A stretch of DNA of 64,000 bases, taken from contig NZ_AP022569.1 of NCBI RefSeq assembly GCF_010727945.1, forward strand, positions 2,232,001-2,296,000, given 5' to 3'. Source of the DNA: Mycobacterium cookii (GTDB taxonomy: Bacteria > Actinomycetota > Actinomycetes > Mycobacteriales > Mycobacteriaceae). The notes beneath the pieces are model-generated. The model had not been told where the DNA came from. It made no database searches and worked only from the letters and a program-made list of their open reading frames with translations. The position numbers and the translations under genes were made by a program. Shown here piece by piece: positions 51,206 through 60,374 of the stretch. Each line of letters begins with the position of its first letter. The stretch's first letter is position 1.

Positions 51206-52065
51206 TCGGAACTCACTTTGCTCACAGGCCGCTTGAGGTCGCTGACCAGCCCAAGCATCGACAGCCCGCGCAGCAGCATGCCGCCGATGTCGATCTGCCA
51301 CCATCGCACCCGCGTGGTGTACACCCGCGGCGCGTCGTGGTGGTTGGCGTGATTGCCGCCGCCGAACGCGGGCAGCGCCAGCCACACGCTGTTGCGGGCC
51401 TGCCCGGAATGCGCCAGCCGTGCGGGACCGCCGAGCAGGTGACCGAACGAATTCACTGCCCAGACAAGGTGACTCACCAGGAACAGCCGCACCATCCCGC
51501 CCCAGAGGAAGCCGGTGAGCGCGCCACGCGCTCCGCCTGCGGCGAAGCCGATCAGCGTTGGGATCGCCAGTCCCAGCGCGCCCCACACCAGGTACGTGCG
51601 GTGCAGCGTGATCGTCCGCGAGTTCTGCCACAGGTCTTTGACCTCACCTGCGGTCACCGTCATCCCGGTGTACTCGGAATGGAACAGCCAGCCGGCGTGG
51701 GCATGCACGAAGCCGCGGGTGCCGCCGTGCGGCCAGTGCGGCGAGTGCGGATCGCCTTCACGATCTGTGACCGAGTGGTGACGGCGATGGGTGGTCGCCC
51801 ACCACATCACCGGGCCGAGAAACGCGCTCGATCCCAGCCCACCGAGCAACCAGACCAGCACAGGCGCCGCGGTGAACGCGCGGTGTGCGAAATACCGGTG
51901 ATAGCCGAGCTCGACGCCCGCCATGGTTGCCAGCGTGCCGACCGCCAAGACGATCAGATCCGTCCGAGACGGCCCGATTCCGTTCGCCCAGAGTGCCGTT
52001 GCCGTGATCAGCGCGATGGCCGGAGCGACGACGACGAATGCCGCAAGGACGCGTTCACGAGTCAT
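51202..52065 (-). CDS. Membrane fatty-acid (acyl-CoA or acyl-ACP) desaturase
   Basis: The 287-residue protein starts at ATG 52065, overlapping the FAAL stop by four bases. It has the three histidine boxes of di-iron membrane desaturases: HRYFAH, HRRHH and HANHHDAP, with four hydrophobic segments around them. The N-terminal segment is ALITATALWANGIG. This is the delta-9 class related to stearoyl desaturases. The dedicated ACP suggests acyl-ACP as substrate. Confidence 0.88.
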   Translation of the reverse strand: MTRERVLAAFVVVAPAIALITATALWANGIGPSRTDLIVLAVGTLATMAGVELGYHRYFAHRAFTAAPVLVWLLGGLGSSAFLGPVMWWATTHRRHHSVTDREGDPHSPHWPHGGTRGFVHAHAGWLFHSEYTGMTVTAGEVKDLWQNSRTITLHRTYLVWGALGLAIPTLIGFAAGGARGALTGFLWGGMVRLFLVSHLVWAVNSFGHLLGGPARLAHSGQARNSVWLALPAFGGGNHANHHDAPRVYTTRVRWWQIDIGGMLLRGLSMLGLVSDLKRPVSKVSSD

Positions 52066-53771
52066 GCGCTTCGCCCGACGCCGTGGTGGTGGACTTCGGC
52101 GAGTTCGCCGCGTCCATAGACCGAGCGGCACTCACCGCGACGGATCTTGCCGCTGGTAGTCCGCGGGATGCTGCCACGCCGGACTAACACAACGACGTCG
52201 GGCGGCGTCCCCTGCTCTGCCGCCACCGCACTCACGATGCGGTCGGCCACATCGCCCCAGTCGTCGGCAGCGTCGCGACCGATCTCCTGGACGATCACCA
52301 GGCGCTCACGGCTACCGTCGTCGTGTCCGAACGCTGCGCATCCGCCGGGATGCAGCGATTCGACGTGCAGCTGCTCGACGGTGTGCTCGAGGTCCTCAGC
52401 CGCGTACTTGACGCCGTTCTTGACCACGATGTCCTTCTCTCGGCCGGTGATGTACAACTCGCCGTCGACGATGCTGCCCACGTCGCCGGTACGCAGCCAT
52501 GATGCGCTGTCCAAAGTGGCCTCGAACGTGTCGCGCGAGGCCTGCGGTTGGCCGAAGTAGCCGCCTGCGACGCTGCTCCCCCGCACCCAGATCTCGCCCT
52601 CGGCACCGTCGTTGCAGCGTGCTCCGGCATGGTCGACGATGGCGACGTCGAGGCCGCCGCGGGGGTAGCCACAGCTCACCCGGGTGATCCCGCGCGGGTC
52701 ACGCCAGAGCGTAGGCGATTGGCTGCGCTGCCCACCGGTCACCATCAGCGTCGCTTCCGCGAGCCCGTAGCACGGGTAGAACGCCTCGCGACGAAATCCG
52801 ACGCCGGCGAACGTCTCCGCGAACCGATCCAGCGTGGCTGCGCGCACCGGTTCGGCGCCGACGAACGCGAGATTCCAACTCGACAGGTCAAGTTCGTCGA
52901 GGCCGGCACCGCCGCGTCGCCGGGCAGCGGCGGCGCACATCTCGTAGGCGAAGTTCGGCGCGCCACTGGTAGTGGCGCCGTGGCGGCTGATTTCTCGCAA
53001 CCAGCGCAGCGGATGCTTGAGAAATTGCAGCGGCGTCATCATCACGCATTCCGCCCCGGTGAATACCGGCTGCAGCACGTTGCCGATCAACCCCATGTCG
53101 TGTTGAAAAGGCAGCCAGCCGAGGACCACGGTGGATGCGGTGTGCTCGAAAGCGTCCTCGATCAACGCCTCATTGGCCATCAGGTTCCGGTGGCTGACCA
53201 TGACGCCGCGCGGCGAGCCGGTCGAGCCCGACGAGTACTGCAGGATCGCCAGGTCATCGATGGTGGCTGCCGATGCGAGCAAGGGTGCGTCGGTGGGGAC
53301 GAGCTCGTCCACCGCGATACACGTCGTGTCTGCGAGCTCGGGAACCAGATCGCGGGCCGGCAGTATCTCCTGCGTGGTGAGCACGACGTCCGGTCGCGCT
53401 TCGGCGACGATCGCACGCAGCCGCGGCAATGTCTGGCCCAGTCGCGACGGGATCGGCACATGCGCCGGAACGGCGCAGGTGGCGGTGTAAAAGCAACCGA
53501 ACAACGCGTCGAGGAACGATGCGTCCTGGGGCAGGAGTAACAGAGCGCGCCGCTGCTTCCCGCTAGCCGGAAGGTCGTTCAGCACGGTTGCCACGGCGCG
53601 CGCGCCGGCGTCGATACGGCCCCAGGTCCGGATGTCGACGGCGCCGTCATCTGCGAGGAAGGAGAAGGCGCGGTCGTCGCGCCTGGTGCGGGCATGGCTC
53701 TGCAACCGATGCGCAAGCGTTGCGCTCTCTATGCAGGCGTCCGGTTCGCCTACCCAAGCCAAATTCGTCAT
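52062..53771 (-). CDS. Fatty-acyl-AMP ligase (FAAL)
   Basis: The 569-residue ANL enzyme has LQYSSGSTGSPRGVMVSH (P-loop), FYPCYGLAEATLMVTGG, WLRTGDVGSIVDGELYITGREKD and a C-terminal PRTTSGKIRR. The 52-residue segment CYGLAEATLMVTGG onward and the sequence AVPAHVPIP near residue 130 are typical of FAAL proteins that form acyl-AMP and pass it to an ACP rather than to CoA. ATG 53771 follows a G-rich ribosome site, GGGGGGAGGG. First gene of the operon. It is the loading enzyme of the pathway. Confidence 0.87.
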   Translation of the reverse strand: MTNLAWVGEPDACIESATLAHRLQSHARTRRDDRAFSFLADDGAVDIRTWGRIDAGARAVATVLNDLPASGKQRRALLLLPQDASFLDALFGCFYTATCAVPAHVPIPSRLGQTLPRLRAIVAEARPDVVLTTQEILPARDLVPELADTTCIAVDELVPTDAPLLASAATIDDLAILQYSSGSTGSPRGVMVSHRNLMANEALIEDAFEHTASTVVLGWLPFQHDMGLIGNVLQPVFTGAECVMMTPLQFLKHPLRWLREISRHGATTSGAPNFAYEMCAAAARRRGGAGLDELDLSSWNLAFVGAEPVRAATLDRFAETFAGVGFRREAFYPCYGLAEATLMVTGGQRSQSPTLWRDPRGITRVSCGYPRGGLDVAIVDHAGARCNDGAEGEIWVRGSSVAGGYFGQPQASRDTFEATLDSASWLRTGDVGSIVDGELYITGREKDIVVKNGVKYAAEDLEHTVEQLHVESLHPGGCAAFGHDDGSRERLVIVQEIGRDAADDWGDVADRIVSAVAAEQGTPPDVVVLVRRGSIPRTTSGKIRRGECRSVYGRGELAEVHHHGVGRSA

Positions 53772-53897
53772 CACCCTCCCCCCCGAACTGTCGGAAAACT
53801 GTCGACGCGAGCCACCGCGCGTCCGAGCTGAAGGGGCCCGAATCATTTGACATCTTAACAATTCGAACATACCCCAGCAGGGTTTGCGGTCATTGTC

Positions 53898-53912
53898 CAT
53901 ACCGATGGTATG
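53898..53912. promoter_or_regulatory. Palindromic operator candidate upstream of the FAAL operon
   Basis: CATACC-GAT-GGTATG is a perfect inverted repeat with a three-base centre, 127 bases before the FAAL start. The surrounding 53840-53880 segment is AT-rich and could hold the operon promoter. No regulator gene is adjacent. Confidence 0.4.
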
Positions 53913-54001
53913 CCTGGTCGGGAACACCATGCCACCCGGTGTGGGATTGCTACACGCCGCGTCGAGCACTCGGCTTCGAGGGCCTCACACGACCAGGTGG
54001 A

Positions 54002-55846
54002 TCATCCGTTCGAGAAGTCCAGCTGCACAGCGCCCTTGGTCAGCAATGACTCCATGGCCGCGGCATCGAGCGGCGGAGACAGCAGAAAGCCTTGTGCTCG
54101 GTGACATCCCAGATCGAGCAGAATCTTGGCCGCGTCCGGACTCTCGATACCCTCGGCAACCACGTCAAGCCCAAAGGCGTCCGCCAGAGCCATGATCGAC
54201 TGCACGATCGCCAGATCACCCGAATCCGTGCCGAGGTCACGGACAAATCCCTTGTCCACCTTGAGGGTGTCGACAGGAAGGAATTTCAGGTACGTCAGTG
54301 CGCTGTATCCGGTGCCGAAATCGTCCACCGCGATGTGCACGCCAAGGTTCTTGAGTTCGGTGAGGGTCTTCTGCGTGGCATCGATGTCTTGAACGACAAC
54401 GCTTTCGGTGATTTCCAGACACAGTGCATCGGAGTTCAGACCGAACTCATCGAGGGTGGTGGCGACCGTTTCGACAACCCCGTCGGCGACGAGCTGAATC
54501 GGCGAAACATTCACCCGCAGTACGGCATTCAACCCGACGCCGCGCGAGCGCCACTGGCTGAATTGCGCACAGGCCAACCGCATGACCAGTCGACCGAGTT
54601 TTCCCGCGAGGTTGATCGACTCGGCGACACCGATGAACGAGTCGGGCATGAGCAGGCCCTGGGTGGGGTGTTGCAGCCGGATGAGCGCTTCGGCCCCGAG
54701 CACCTCGCCGGTCCGGAGGTCGAACTCAGGCAGGTAATGCACCACCAGCGCGTCAGTGTTGCCGTCGATGGTTTCTTCCAGATGCAATTCGATGTCGTCG
54801 CGGACCGCGTATCGCTGCGACATCTCGCGGTTGTACGGGGCGACCTTGCTTCCACCAGACGACTTTGCCGCACTGGTCGCTTCGTCGGCGCGGCGCAGCA
54901 GATCCGACGCCCGGTCGCGCCCGGGCTCGCCAACCGCGACACCGATGCTGACGGTGCGGGCGAGCAATTCACCGTCGATCACGACCTGTTTGTGCAGCAT
55001 GGCCTGTAACCGCTTGGCGAAGGCCTCGGCCGCCTCGATCTCCATCGCCGCGGTGGGGACAACGGTGAACTCGTCACCGCCGAACCGGGCAATGACAGCG
55101 GGAAGGTCGACGGCCTCTTTGAGCTGCTCGACGAAGGCTTTGAGGAAGCTGTCGCCCACGTGATGACCGAGATGGTCGTTGATCACCTTGAGACGATCAA
55201 TATCGAGGAGTAACAACGAAACTGGGCCCCGAGCTCCGGCGACCAGTCGCTCGTCGAGGTGGGCGATCAGCGCTCTGCGATTGAGGAGGTCGGTCAGGTC
55301 GTCGTGTTCGGCGAGATACAGCACCCGGTCCTCGGCGACGATGCGGGCCTGCAGCTGCGCGAACAATGAGGCGATCGCTTTGAGCGCGTTGAGTTCTTCC
55401 GGCAACCATTCGCGGTCGCCGATCTTGACAAAGCCCAGCGTGCCGGTGGTGACGTCCCCGGAGAGCAGCGGCACGCAGGCCAGCGAGGTCTGCGGAATGG
55501 CACTACCCTCTTCGACCCGCCGCTGATAATCCTCGTTCGCGGCGTCGGGCCGAACCACGTCGGGCAACTTGAGGTTTTCCGCCTGCGCGAAGATGGAATC
55601 AGCTCCGGCGAAGTAGACCACCCCGATCGGGTCGGGGTCTGGAACGTTCTCGCGCACCGGATATTCAGCGACAAGGACGGTCGCGTGAATGGTGTGGTCA
55701 TTGTGCCGCAGGAATCCGAAGTCCACGCCGAAATGACTGACCAAATCAGCGATCACTCGTTCGCTGATCGAGACATGAGTGGCCGAGGAGGCTGCCATCA
55801 GCGCGGCAGCCGCACCGGTCACCAGGTCATCGAGGCCGCCCGACAT
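54002..55846 (-). CDS. GAF-GGDEF-EAL cyclic-di-GMP enzyme (Rv1354c type)
   Basis: The 614-residue protein starts at ATG 55846 (MSGGLDDLVTG). Residues 20-170 form a GAF domain, followed by a GGDEF domain with intact RFGGDEF near residue 255 and an EAL domain with AEALIR near residue 385, LRVNVSPIQL, CLEITES, AVDDFGTGYS, KVDKGFV and VAEGIE. All catalytic residues of both activities are present, so it can both make and break cyclic di-GMP. Same architecture and similar length as Rv1354c (623 residues), also next to moeY. Confidence 0.9.
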   Translation of the reverse strand: MSGGLDDLVTGAAAALMAASSATHVSISERVIADLVSHFGVDFGFLRHNDHTIHATVLVAEYPVRENVPDPDPIGVVYFAGADSIFAQAENLKLPDVVRPDAANEDYQRRVEEGSAIPQTSLACVPLLSGDVTTGTLGFVKIGDREWLPEELNALKAIASLFAQLQARIVAEDRVLYLAEHDDLTDLLNRRALIAHLDERLVAGARGPVSLLLLDIDRLKVINDHLGHHVGDSFLKAFVEQLKEAVDLPAVIARFGGDEFTVVPTAAMEIEAAEAFAKRLQAMLHKQVVIDGELLARTVSIGVAVGEPGRDRASDLLRRADEATSAAKSSGGSKVAPYNREMSQRYAVRDDIELHLEETIDGNTDALVVHYLPEFDLRTGEVLGAEALIRLQHPTQGLLMPDSFIGVAESINLAGKLGRLVMRLACAQFSQWRSRGVGLNAVLRVNVSPIQLVADGVVETVATTLDEFGLNSDALCLEITESVVVQDIDATQKTLTELKNLGVHIAVDDFGTGYSALTYLKFLPVDTLKVDKGFVRDLGTDSGDLAIVQSIMALADAFGLDVVAEGIESPDAAKILLDLGCHRAQGFLLSPPLDAAAMESLLTKGAVQLDFSNG

Positions 55847-55871
55847 GCCAATACGGTAGCCCCGATTGACG

Positions 55872-58049
55872 CTACCGCAAATAGACGCGGCCGGGATCGC
55901 GCCGGCTGCGCACGGTTGCCGGTTCGGCGTTTGCCAGCCGGAGCACCAAAACAGCGGCACCACCCGTCGCTATCCCGGCCAGCCGCTCGAATTCGTCTTG
56001 GAGATTCAGCAAGTCGTCGCTGAAAGCCGGGGACACCTCGACGAGGTCCGCGGCACTGCGGGCGTACAAGAAGATCGGCGAGATCGGGGCCACCGCCAAT
56101 CCCTGTTGCTGCGCGGTGATCCAGACGGCTTCGACAGCGCAACCGCCGCGCGCATAGTCGGTCAGCGAATCGCCGGCCACCGAGATGATCGCCATCACCG
56201 AGCTCGCCGAAACACTTCTGCGGGTGTCCTCGCCCAGGGCCGATCCCGCGTTCCAGCGGGCGAGATTAGCCATCACATCCGGTCGCCGCAGGATGTCCAC
56301 GACGGCGAGATCGCCGGGCGCCATTTCCAGGCTTCGGATATCGATACCGGTGTCCGGTGACGGATCACCTGGCCAGCGAAGTTCGGAGATCATCTCGGCG
56401 TGCAGGTCCGCGGTCAGATAGCGAGCCCGGTCCGACGCGGCGAGAATCGTTGCCAGCCTGTCGATGTCGGCCCGCTCGGTCAACAGGTGCAGGTGTGCAC
56501 CTTCCCGCTCGGCAGCATCACGCAGGAATCGAGCGGTGTCATCGGCGATCGGTTGCGCCGCTCCCACGTGGCGATTGGTTTCTCGCCCGAGGGCTCCTTC
56601 GTACAGCGCGGCGAGCTGTGCGTCAGCGCCGTCGCCGAGCTGCAATGTCACCTGCAGTGGCCCGGCGTTGGAGGTCGGATCTTCGGTGAAAGCCACCGGC
56701 CCCAGCAGCTGTAAAGCGGCGGCCGCGGCCCGGGCATTGAACAGGGCCGCGCCGAGCGCGACGGCGCTACCCCGGTATCCGATGTCCATCATCGAACTGT
56801 GTTCGGGCACAAGGTGAATGGCGATGCGGTCGGCGTCGGCGTCGATTCGCCACGGCTGTGAGTTTCCGCCCGACGGCGCTCTGATGGCCGCCGCAACAAT
56901 TCTGCCGGCCGCATCCGGAAACACCGGATCGGAATACGTGTCCGCCTCTTCATCGTGTTCTTCAGGCAACTCCGGCTCGCGCACGCGATCGAGCGCTCCG
57001 CCGATGTCGAGACGCGTCCGGCCCGACGGCAGATGTTCGCCCAACCCGATTCGTCGCACGGCCTCGGCGATCACCGGCGCTCCTGCCGCAACATCCCCGA
57101 ATACCTGCGGCCACGTCGACAAGGTGTGGTCGATTTCCAGCAACGACGCTGCGCCGCGCGCCGACATGTCTTTCGCCTCCAGGAAACGCAGCAGCAGCGG
57201 AACTTTGTCCCTGCTCGTCATCCGGGACAGCGAAGCGGGATCCGCGTCGCCCAGCAGTCCGTGCATGATCGGCCGCCCGGGCTCGAGGTCGAACCGCTCC
57301 ACGTCGACCAGACCGCGGTCGCTGGTGGCCATCAACACCGGAATCCCGCGGGCGCGGGCACGCTCACGCACGGTGGCTTTCATGTCCAGCGAATCGCATT
57401 CCTCGACAACGATATTCAGCCCGTCCAGAAAATCGTCGATGTTGTCCAGCGTCAAACCCCCATTCATGATCGTGACAGAAAGGTACGGATCGAGCTCGGC
57501 GATCCTGCGGGCCGCCGCCTCCGCTTTGTTCAGCCCGATGTCGAAAACGGTCGCCGGAACCCGATTGAGATTGGTGAGTTCAAGGTGATCGAAATCGGCC
57601 AGCCGAAGTTCGCCGCACAGGCCCTGGGCCGCCAGCGAGTGCGCGATGACATGCCCGGCGCTCAGACCGGCGACACCGATCTTCAATGCGCCGAGCCGCG
57701 CCTGCTCGTCGGCGGTGACGACGTTGCGGTTGCGGTCCAGCCGCGTCGCCCGGAAACCCCGCGGACCCAGCACCGCGACGACCGTCCGGCGCCACGGGTA
57801 ATACGCCCATCGGCAAGGTTCGTCGACAAGCTCGGCGCTGGGCGGCGGCAGCAGCCCGCGCAATTCGGCGATTTGATTCGCGCTTTCGTCGACGAACTCG
57901 ACGACGGGGTCGGCACGGAGTTGCTCCAACGTCAATTTGTCGGCGGGGTTCCCGGCGTCGAGAATCAATGCCGCGAATTCTGCGATGGCCGCCTCCCCGT
58001 TCGGTGATGTAATCGAGGTGTCAACTCGACGCCTTTCGCGATAGCCCAA
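55872..58049 (-). CDS. moeY: ThiF/E1-like and nitroreductase fusion protein, MoeY type (Rv1355c)
   Basis: The 725-residue protein joins two enzymes. Residues 105-330 are a ThiF/MoeB-type adenylating domain (KIGVAGLSAGHVIAHSLAA, DFDHLELTNLNR, EECDSLDMKATVRERA). Residues 390-720 are a nitroreductase-like flavin domain (AAIRAPSGGNSQPW, GDLAVVDILRRPDVM). MoeY (Rv1355c, 715 residues) has the same fusion and the same neighbour. The nucleotide loop is GLSAGH where MoeB has GxGGxG, so activity is uncertain. The TTG at 58049 is the only usable start nearby, 25 bases after moeY-side promoter-like TAATAC. What it activates is unknown. Confidence 0.8.
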   Translation of the reverse strand: MGYRERRRVDTSITSPNGEAAIAEFAALILDAGNPADKLTLEQLRADPVVEFVDESANQIAELRGLLPPPSAELVDEPCRWAYYPWRRTVVAVLGPRGFRATRLDRNRNVVTADEQARLGALKIGVAGLSAGHVIAHSLAAQGLCGELRLADFDHLELTNLNRVPATVFDIGLNKAEAAARRIAELDPYLSVTIMNGGLTLDNIDDFLDGLNIVVEECDSLDMKATVRERARARGIPVLMATSDRGLVDVERFDLEPGRPIMHGLLGDADPASLSRMTSRDKVPLLLRFLEAKDMSARGAASLLEIDHTLSTWPQVFGDVAAGAPVIAEAVRRIGLGEHLPSGRTRLDIGGALDRVREPELPEEHDEEADTYSDPVFPDAAGRIVAAAIRAPSGGNSQPWRIDADADRIAIHLVPEHSSMMDIGYRGSAVALGAALFNARAAAAALQLLGPVAFTEDPTSNAGPLQVTLQLGDGADAQLAALYEGALGRETNRHVGAAQPIADDTARFLRDAAEREGAHLHLLTERADIDRLATILAASDRARYLTADLHAEMISELRWPGDPSPDTGIDIRSLEMAPGDLAVVDILRRPDVMANLARWNAGSALGEDTRRSVSASSVMAIISVAGDSLTDYARGGCAVEAVWITAQQQGLAVAPISPIFLYARSAADLVEVSPAFSDDLLNLQDEFERLAGIATGGAAVLVLRLANAEPATVRSRRDPGRVYLR

Positions 58050-58169
58050 ATTCTGTATTATCCAAGGTCTGAAATCACGACGAAGTCACAGCGGAAATTT
58101 GCGACGCCCATAGAACTTTCGCACGCGCGACGTCCCGGATCTGCATCGTGCCCAGATCGGAGGACCCAC
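58050..58169. promoter_or_regulatory. Divergent promoter between moeY and second cyclic-di-GMP gene
   Basis: The 120-base spacer carries TAATAC on the minus strand (58055-58060) close to the moeY TTG, a -10-like box that leaves almost no leader, and CGGAGGAC before the ATG at 58170 on the plus strand. The shared spacer suggests coordinated control. Confidence 0.4.
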
Positions 58170-60029
58170 ATGGCGGGGAATCTGGGCCTCATCACGTCGA
58201 TCGCCAACCGGCTGTTGGAAGCGACCGCGACAACCGCAACTCAGGCCAGCGAACAGGTGCTGGCCCAGCTCGTCGACCATTTCGATCTGCGCTACGCGTT
58301 CCTTCGCTACAGCGACCACGACAAGCGGACTTCGGTGCTGGCAGCGGAGTGGCCACCGCGGCCCGATGTAGCCGACCCGGATCCATTCGCGGTCCTTCCC
58401 TTCGCCAGCAGCCACCCGGTGTTGGCGTTGTGCGAAAACGGTAAGGACCTGGTGACGGTTCACCACGACTTCGACGACGGCGCCTCCCCGTGCCCGCTGG
58501 TCCAGCGCGGCCCCGGCGGTGCGCCGGCGGTGGCCGCGGCCCCGCTGATCGCCGGCGCCATGACCGTCGGCGTTCTCGGCTTCGTCAAAGGCCGTAGCCG
58601 GAAGTGGAAGTCGGGGGCGATCAACACACTCGAGACAACCGCGTCGCTCTTCGCGCAGTTCCAGGCGCGCATCTCCGCCGAGCAACGGCTGCGGCATCTC
58701 GTCGAACACGACGATCTGACTGGTCTGCGCAATCGACGATCGCTGCTCGCCTACCTTTCGGACCGACTGGCCGTCCAGCGGCCGGGCCCGGTCGCGTTGC
58801 TGTACATCGACCTGGACCACCTCAAGGCGATCAACGATTCCTTCGGCCACACCGCCGGCGACTGGTTCATCCGGGACTTCGCCGACCGGCTGCGCGACTG
58901 CGCCGGAAGCCAGAGCATGGTTGCCCGGCTGGGCGGCGACGAGTTCGTCGTGGTTCCGGATGAGCCGATGTCCGCTCATGCCGCCGCATCGCTGGCAGAC
59001 CGGATGTGCAGAACTCTGCACGGTCGTCTGGTGATCGAGAGCCAGACCGTCACCCGGACCGTGAGCGTCGGCGTGGCGGCCGGCACACCGGGCCGCGACG
59101 ACGGCGGCGATCTGCTGCGTCGTGCCGACGAAGCCGTCCTGGCCTCCAAGCGCGCAGGCGGCGACCGGTTCACGATGGCGAGCGCCAATTCGCTGAAGCA
59201 GCGATTCCGCAGCGACATCGAAAGACATCTGCAAGGCGACATCGACCACGATTCCCTGCTGCTGCATTATCTGCCCGAGGTCGACCTGTGGACGGGCGCC
59301 ATCGTCGCCACCGAGGCACTCGTGCGATGGCGGCACCCCGATCGGGGAGTGCTGTTACCGGATTCGTTCATCGGCGTGGCCGAATCGATGGACCTCGCGG
59401 CCGAGTTGGACCGCTGGGTCCTGCGAACCGCATGCGAGGAGTTCGGCACGTGGCGGTCGCGCGGCCTCGGGCAAGGTACGTCGTTACGGGTCAACGTGTC
59501 TCCGCTGCAGCTGACCACTCCCGGTTTCATCGGCATGGTTGCCGAAACCATCGCCGACTTCGACATGGCTGACGGTTCCCTGTGCCTCGAGGTCACCGAG
59601 CGGGCGGTGGTCCACGACATCGACAACACGACGCGAACACTCGGTCAGCTCAAGGACATTGGCGTCCAGACCTCCATCGACGACTTCGGCAGCGGTCGCG
59701 CCGTCTTGTCGCACCTGCAGACGCTGCCCGTTGACGCGCTCAAGATCGACCCGCGATTCGTCCGCGAGCTCGGCACCAACGCCAACGATCTGGCGGTTGT
59801 CCGAGCGATCATCGGGCTTGCCGAGGCGTTCGACCTCCAGTTGATCGCCGAGGGTGTCGAGACCCCCGCGGCGGCTTTGGAGCTGATGCGGCATGGTTGC
59901 CGACGGGCCCAGGGGTACCTGATCTCCCGGCCCGTCACCGGCGATGTCATGGCGTCGCTGTTGTCGTCGCGCGGGCTGCCGATGCCGTTTCTCGCCAACA
60001 GCAAGGCGCTGACGACGGAGATGACCTGA
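58170..60029 (+). CDS. GAF-GGDEF-EAL cyclic-di-GMP enzyme, second paralogue
   Basis: The 619-residue protein has the same layout as 54002-55846: GAF (residues 20-165), GGDEF (RLGGDEF near residue 255), and EAL (TEALVR near residue 382, LRVNVSPLQL, CLEVTER, SIDDFGSGRAVL, KIDPRFV, AEGVET). All key residues are kept. The EAL domain differs at DDFGSGRAVL against DDFGTGYSAL in its sister. The sequences are related but clearly diverged, mostly in the GAF part, so they may sense different signals. ATG 58170 follows CGGAGGAC. Confidence 0.9.
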   Translation: MAGNLGLITSIANRLLEATATTATQASEQVLAQLVDHFDLRYAFLRYSDHDKRTSVLAAEWPPRPDVADPDPFAVLPFASSHPVLALCENGKDLVTVHHDFDDGASPCPLVQRGPGGAPAVAAAPLIAGAMTVGVLGFVKGRSRKWKSGAINTLETTASLFAQFQARISAEQRLRHLVEHDDLTGLRNRRSLLAYLSDRLAVQRPGPVALLYIDLDHLKAINDSFGHTAGDWFIRDFADRLRDCAGSQSMVARLGGDEFVVVPDEPMSAHAAASLADRMCRTLHGRLVIESQTVTRTVSVGVAAGTPGRDDGGDLLRRADEAVLASKRAGGDRFTMASANSLKQRFRSDIERHLQGDIDHDSLLLHYLPEVDLWTGAIVATEALVRWRHPDRGVLLPDSFIGVAESMDLAAELDRWVLRTACEEFGTWRSRGLGQGTSLRVNVSPLQLTTPGFIGMVAETIADFDMADGSLCLEVTERAVVHDIDNTTRTLGQLKDIGVQTSIDDFGSGRAVLSHLQTLPVDALKIDPRFVRELGTNANDLAVVRAIIGLAEAFDLQLIAEGVETPAAALELMRHGCRRAQGYLISRPVTGDVMASLLSSRGLPMPFLANSKALTTEMT

Positions 60030-60374
60030 CGCGCGCGCACCGGTGACGCCCCTCTGCCCAGCATCTCGAGGACCGGCGGACCCCCCGCAGCCGGGAAGAT
60101 TCGAGCAGTTATACCAATAGTCGACAAAACGGTTGCGTATCGTTCTTTCTGTATGGAATACTCCCCCTATGAGGGAGAGCGATATGCTCTGGCCAACGTT
60201 ATCGCTGGTCGGCACGATTATCTGCGACAGGGCCGTCACTGAGTCTGCGCTGCTCACCGTCAACCTGCACCCCACTCCTTTGACATCGCCCGGGCACCGT
60301 CGGCTTGATCCCGAGCGCGCCTAGACCACGAGCGCTAAACCCCCAACACATCACGAGCAGATTGGCAGCTGACT
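60030..60374. other. Intergenic region before the sugar-pathway genes
   Basis: These 345 bases hold no supported gene. A small hairpin (CTCCC/GGGAG, 60161-60176) lies beside an AT-richer stretch near 60108-60160 that may carry a promoter. A 63-codon frame at 60133-60324 has no ribosome site or family pattern. Confidence 0.5.

Noticed and set aside
60133..60324. 63-codon frame before the GT2 gene
   Set aside because: No start context and no conserved features.
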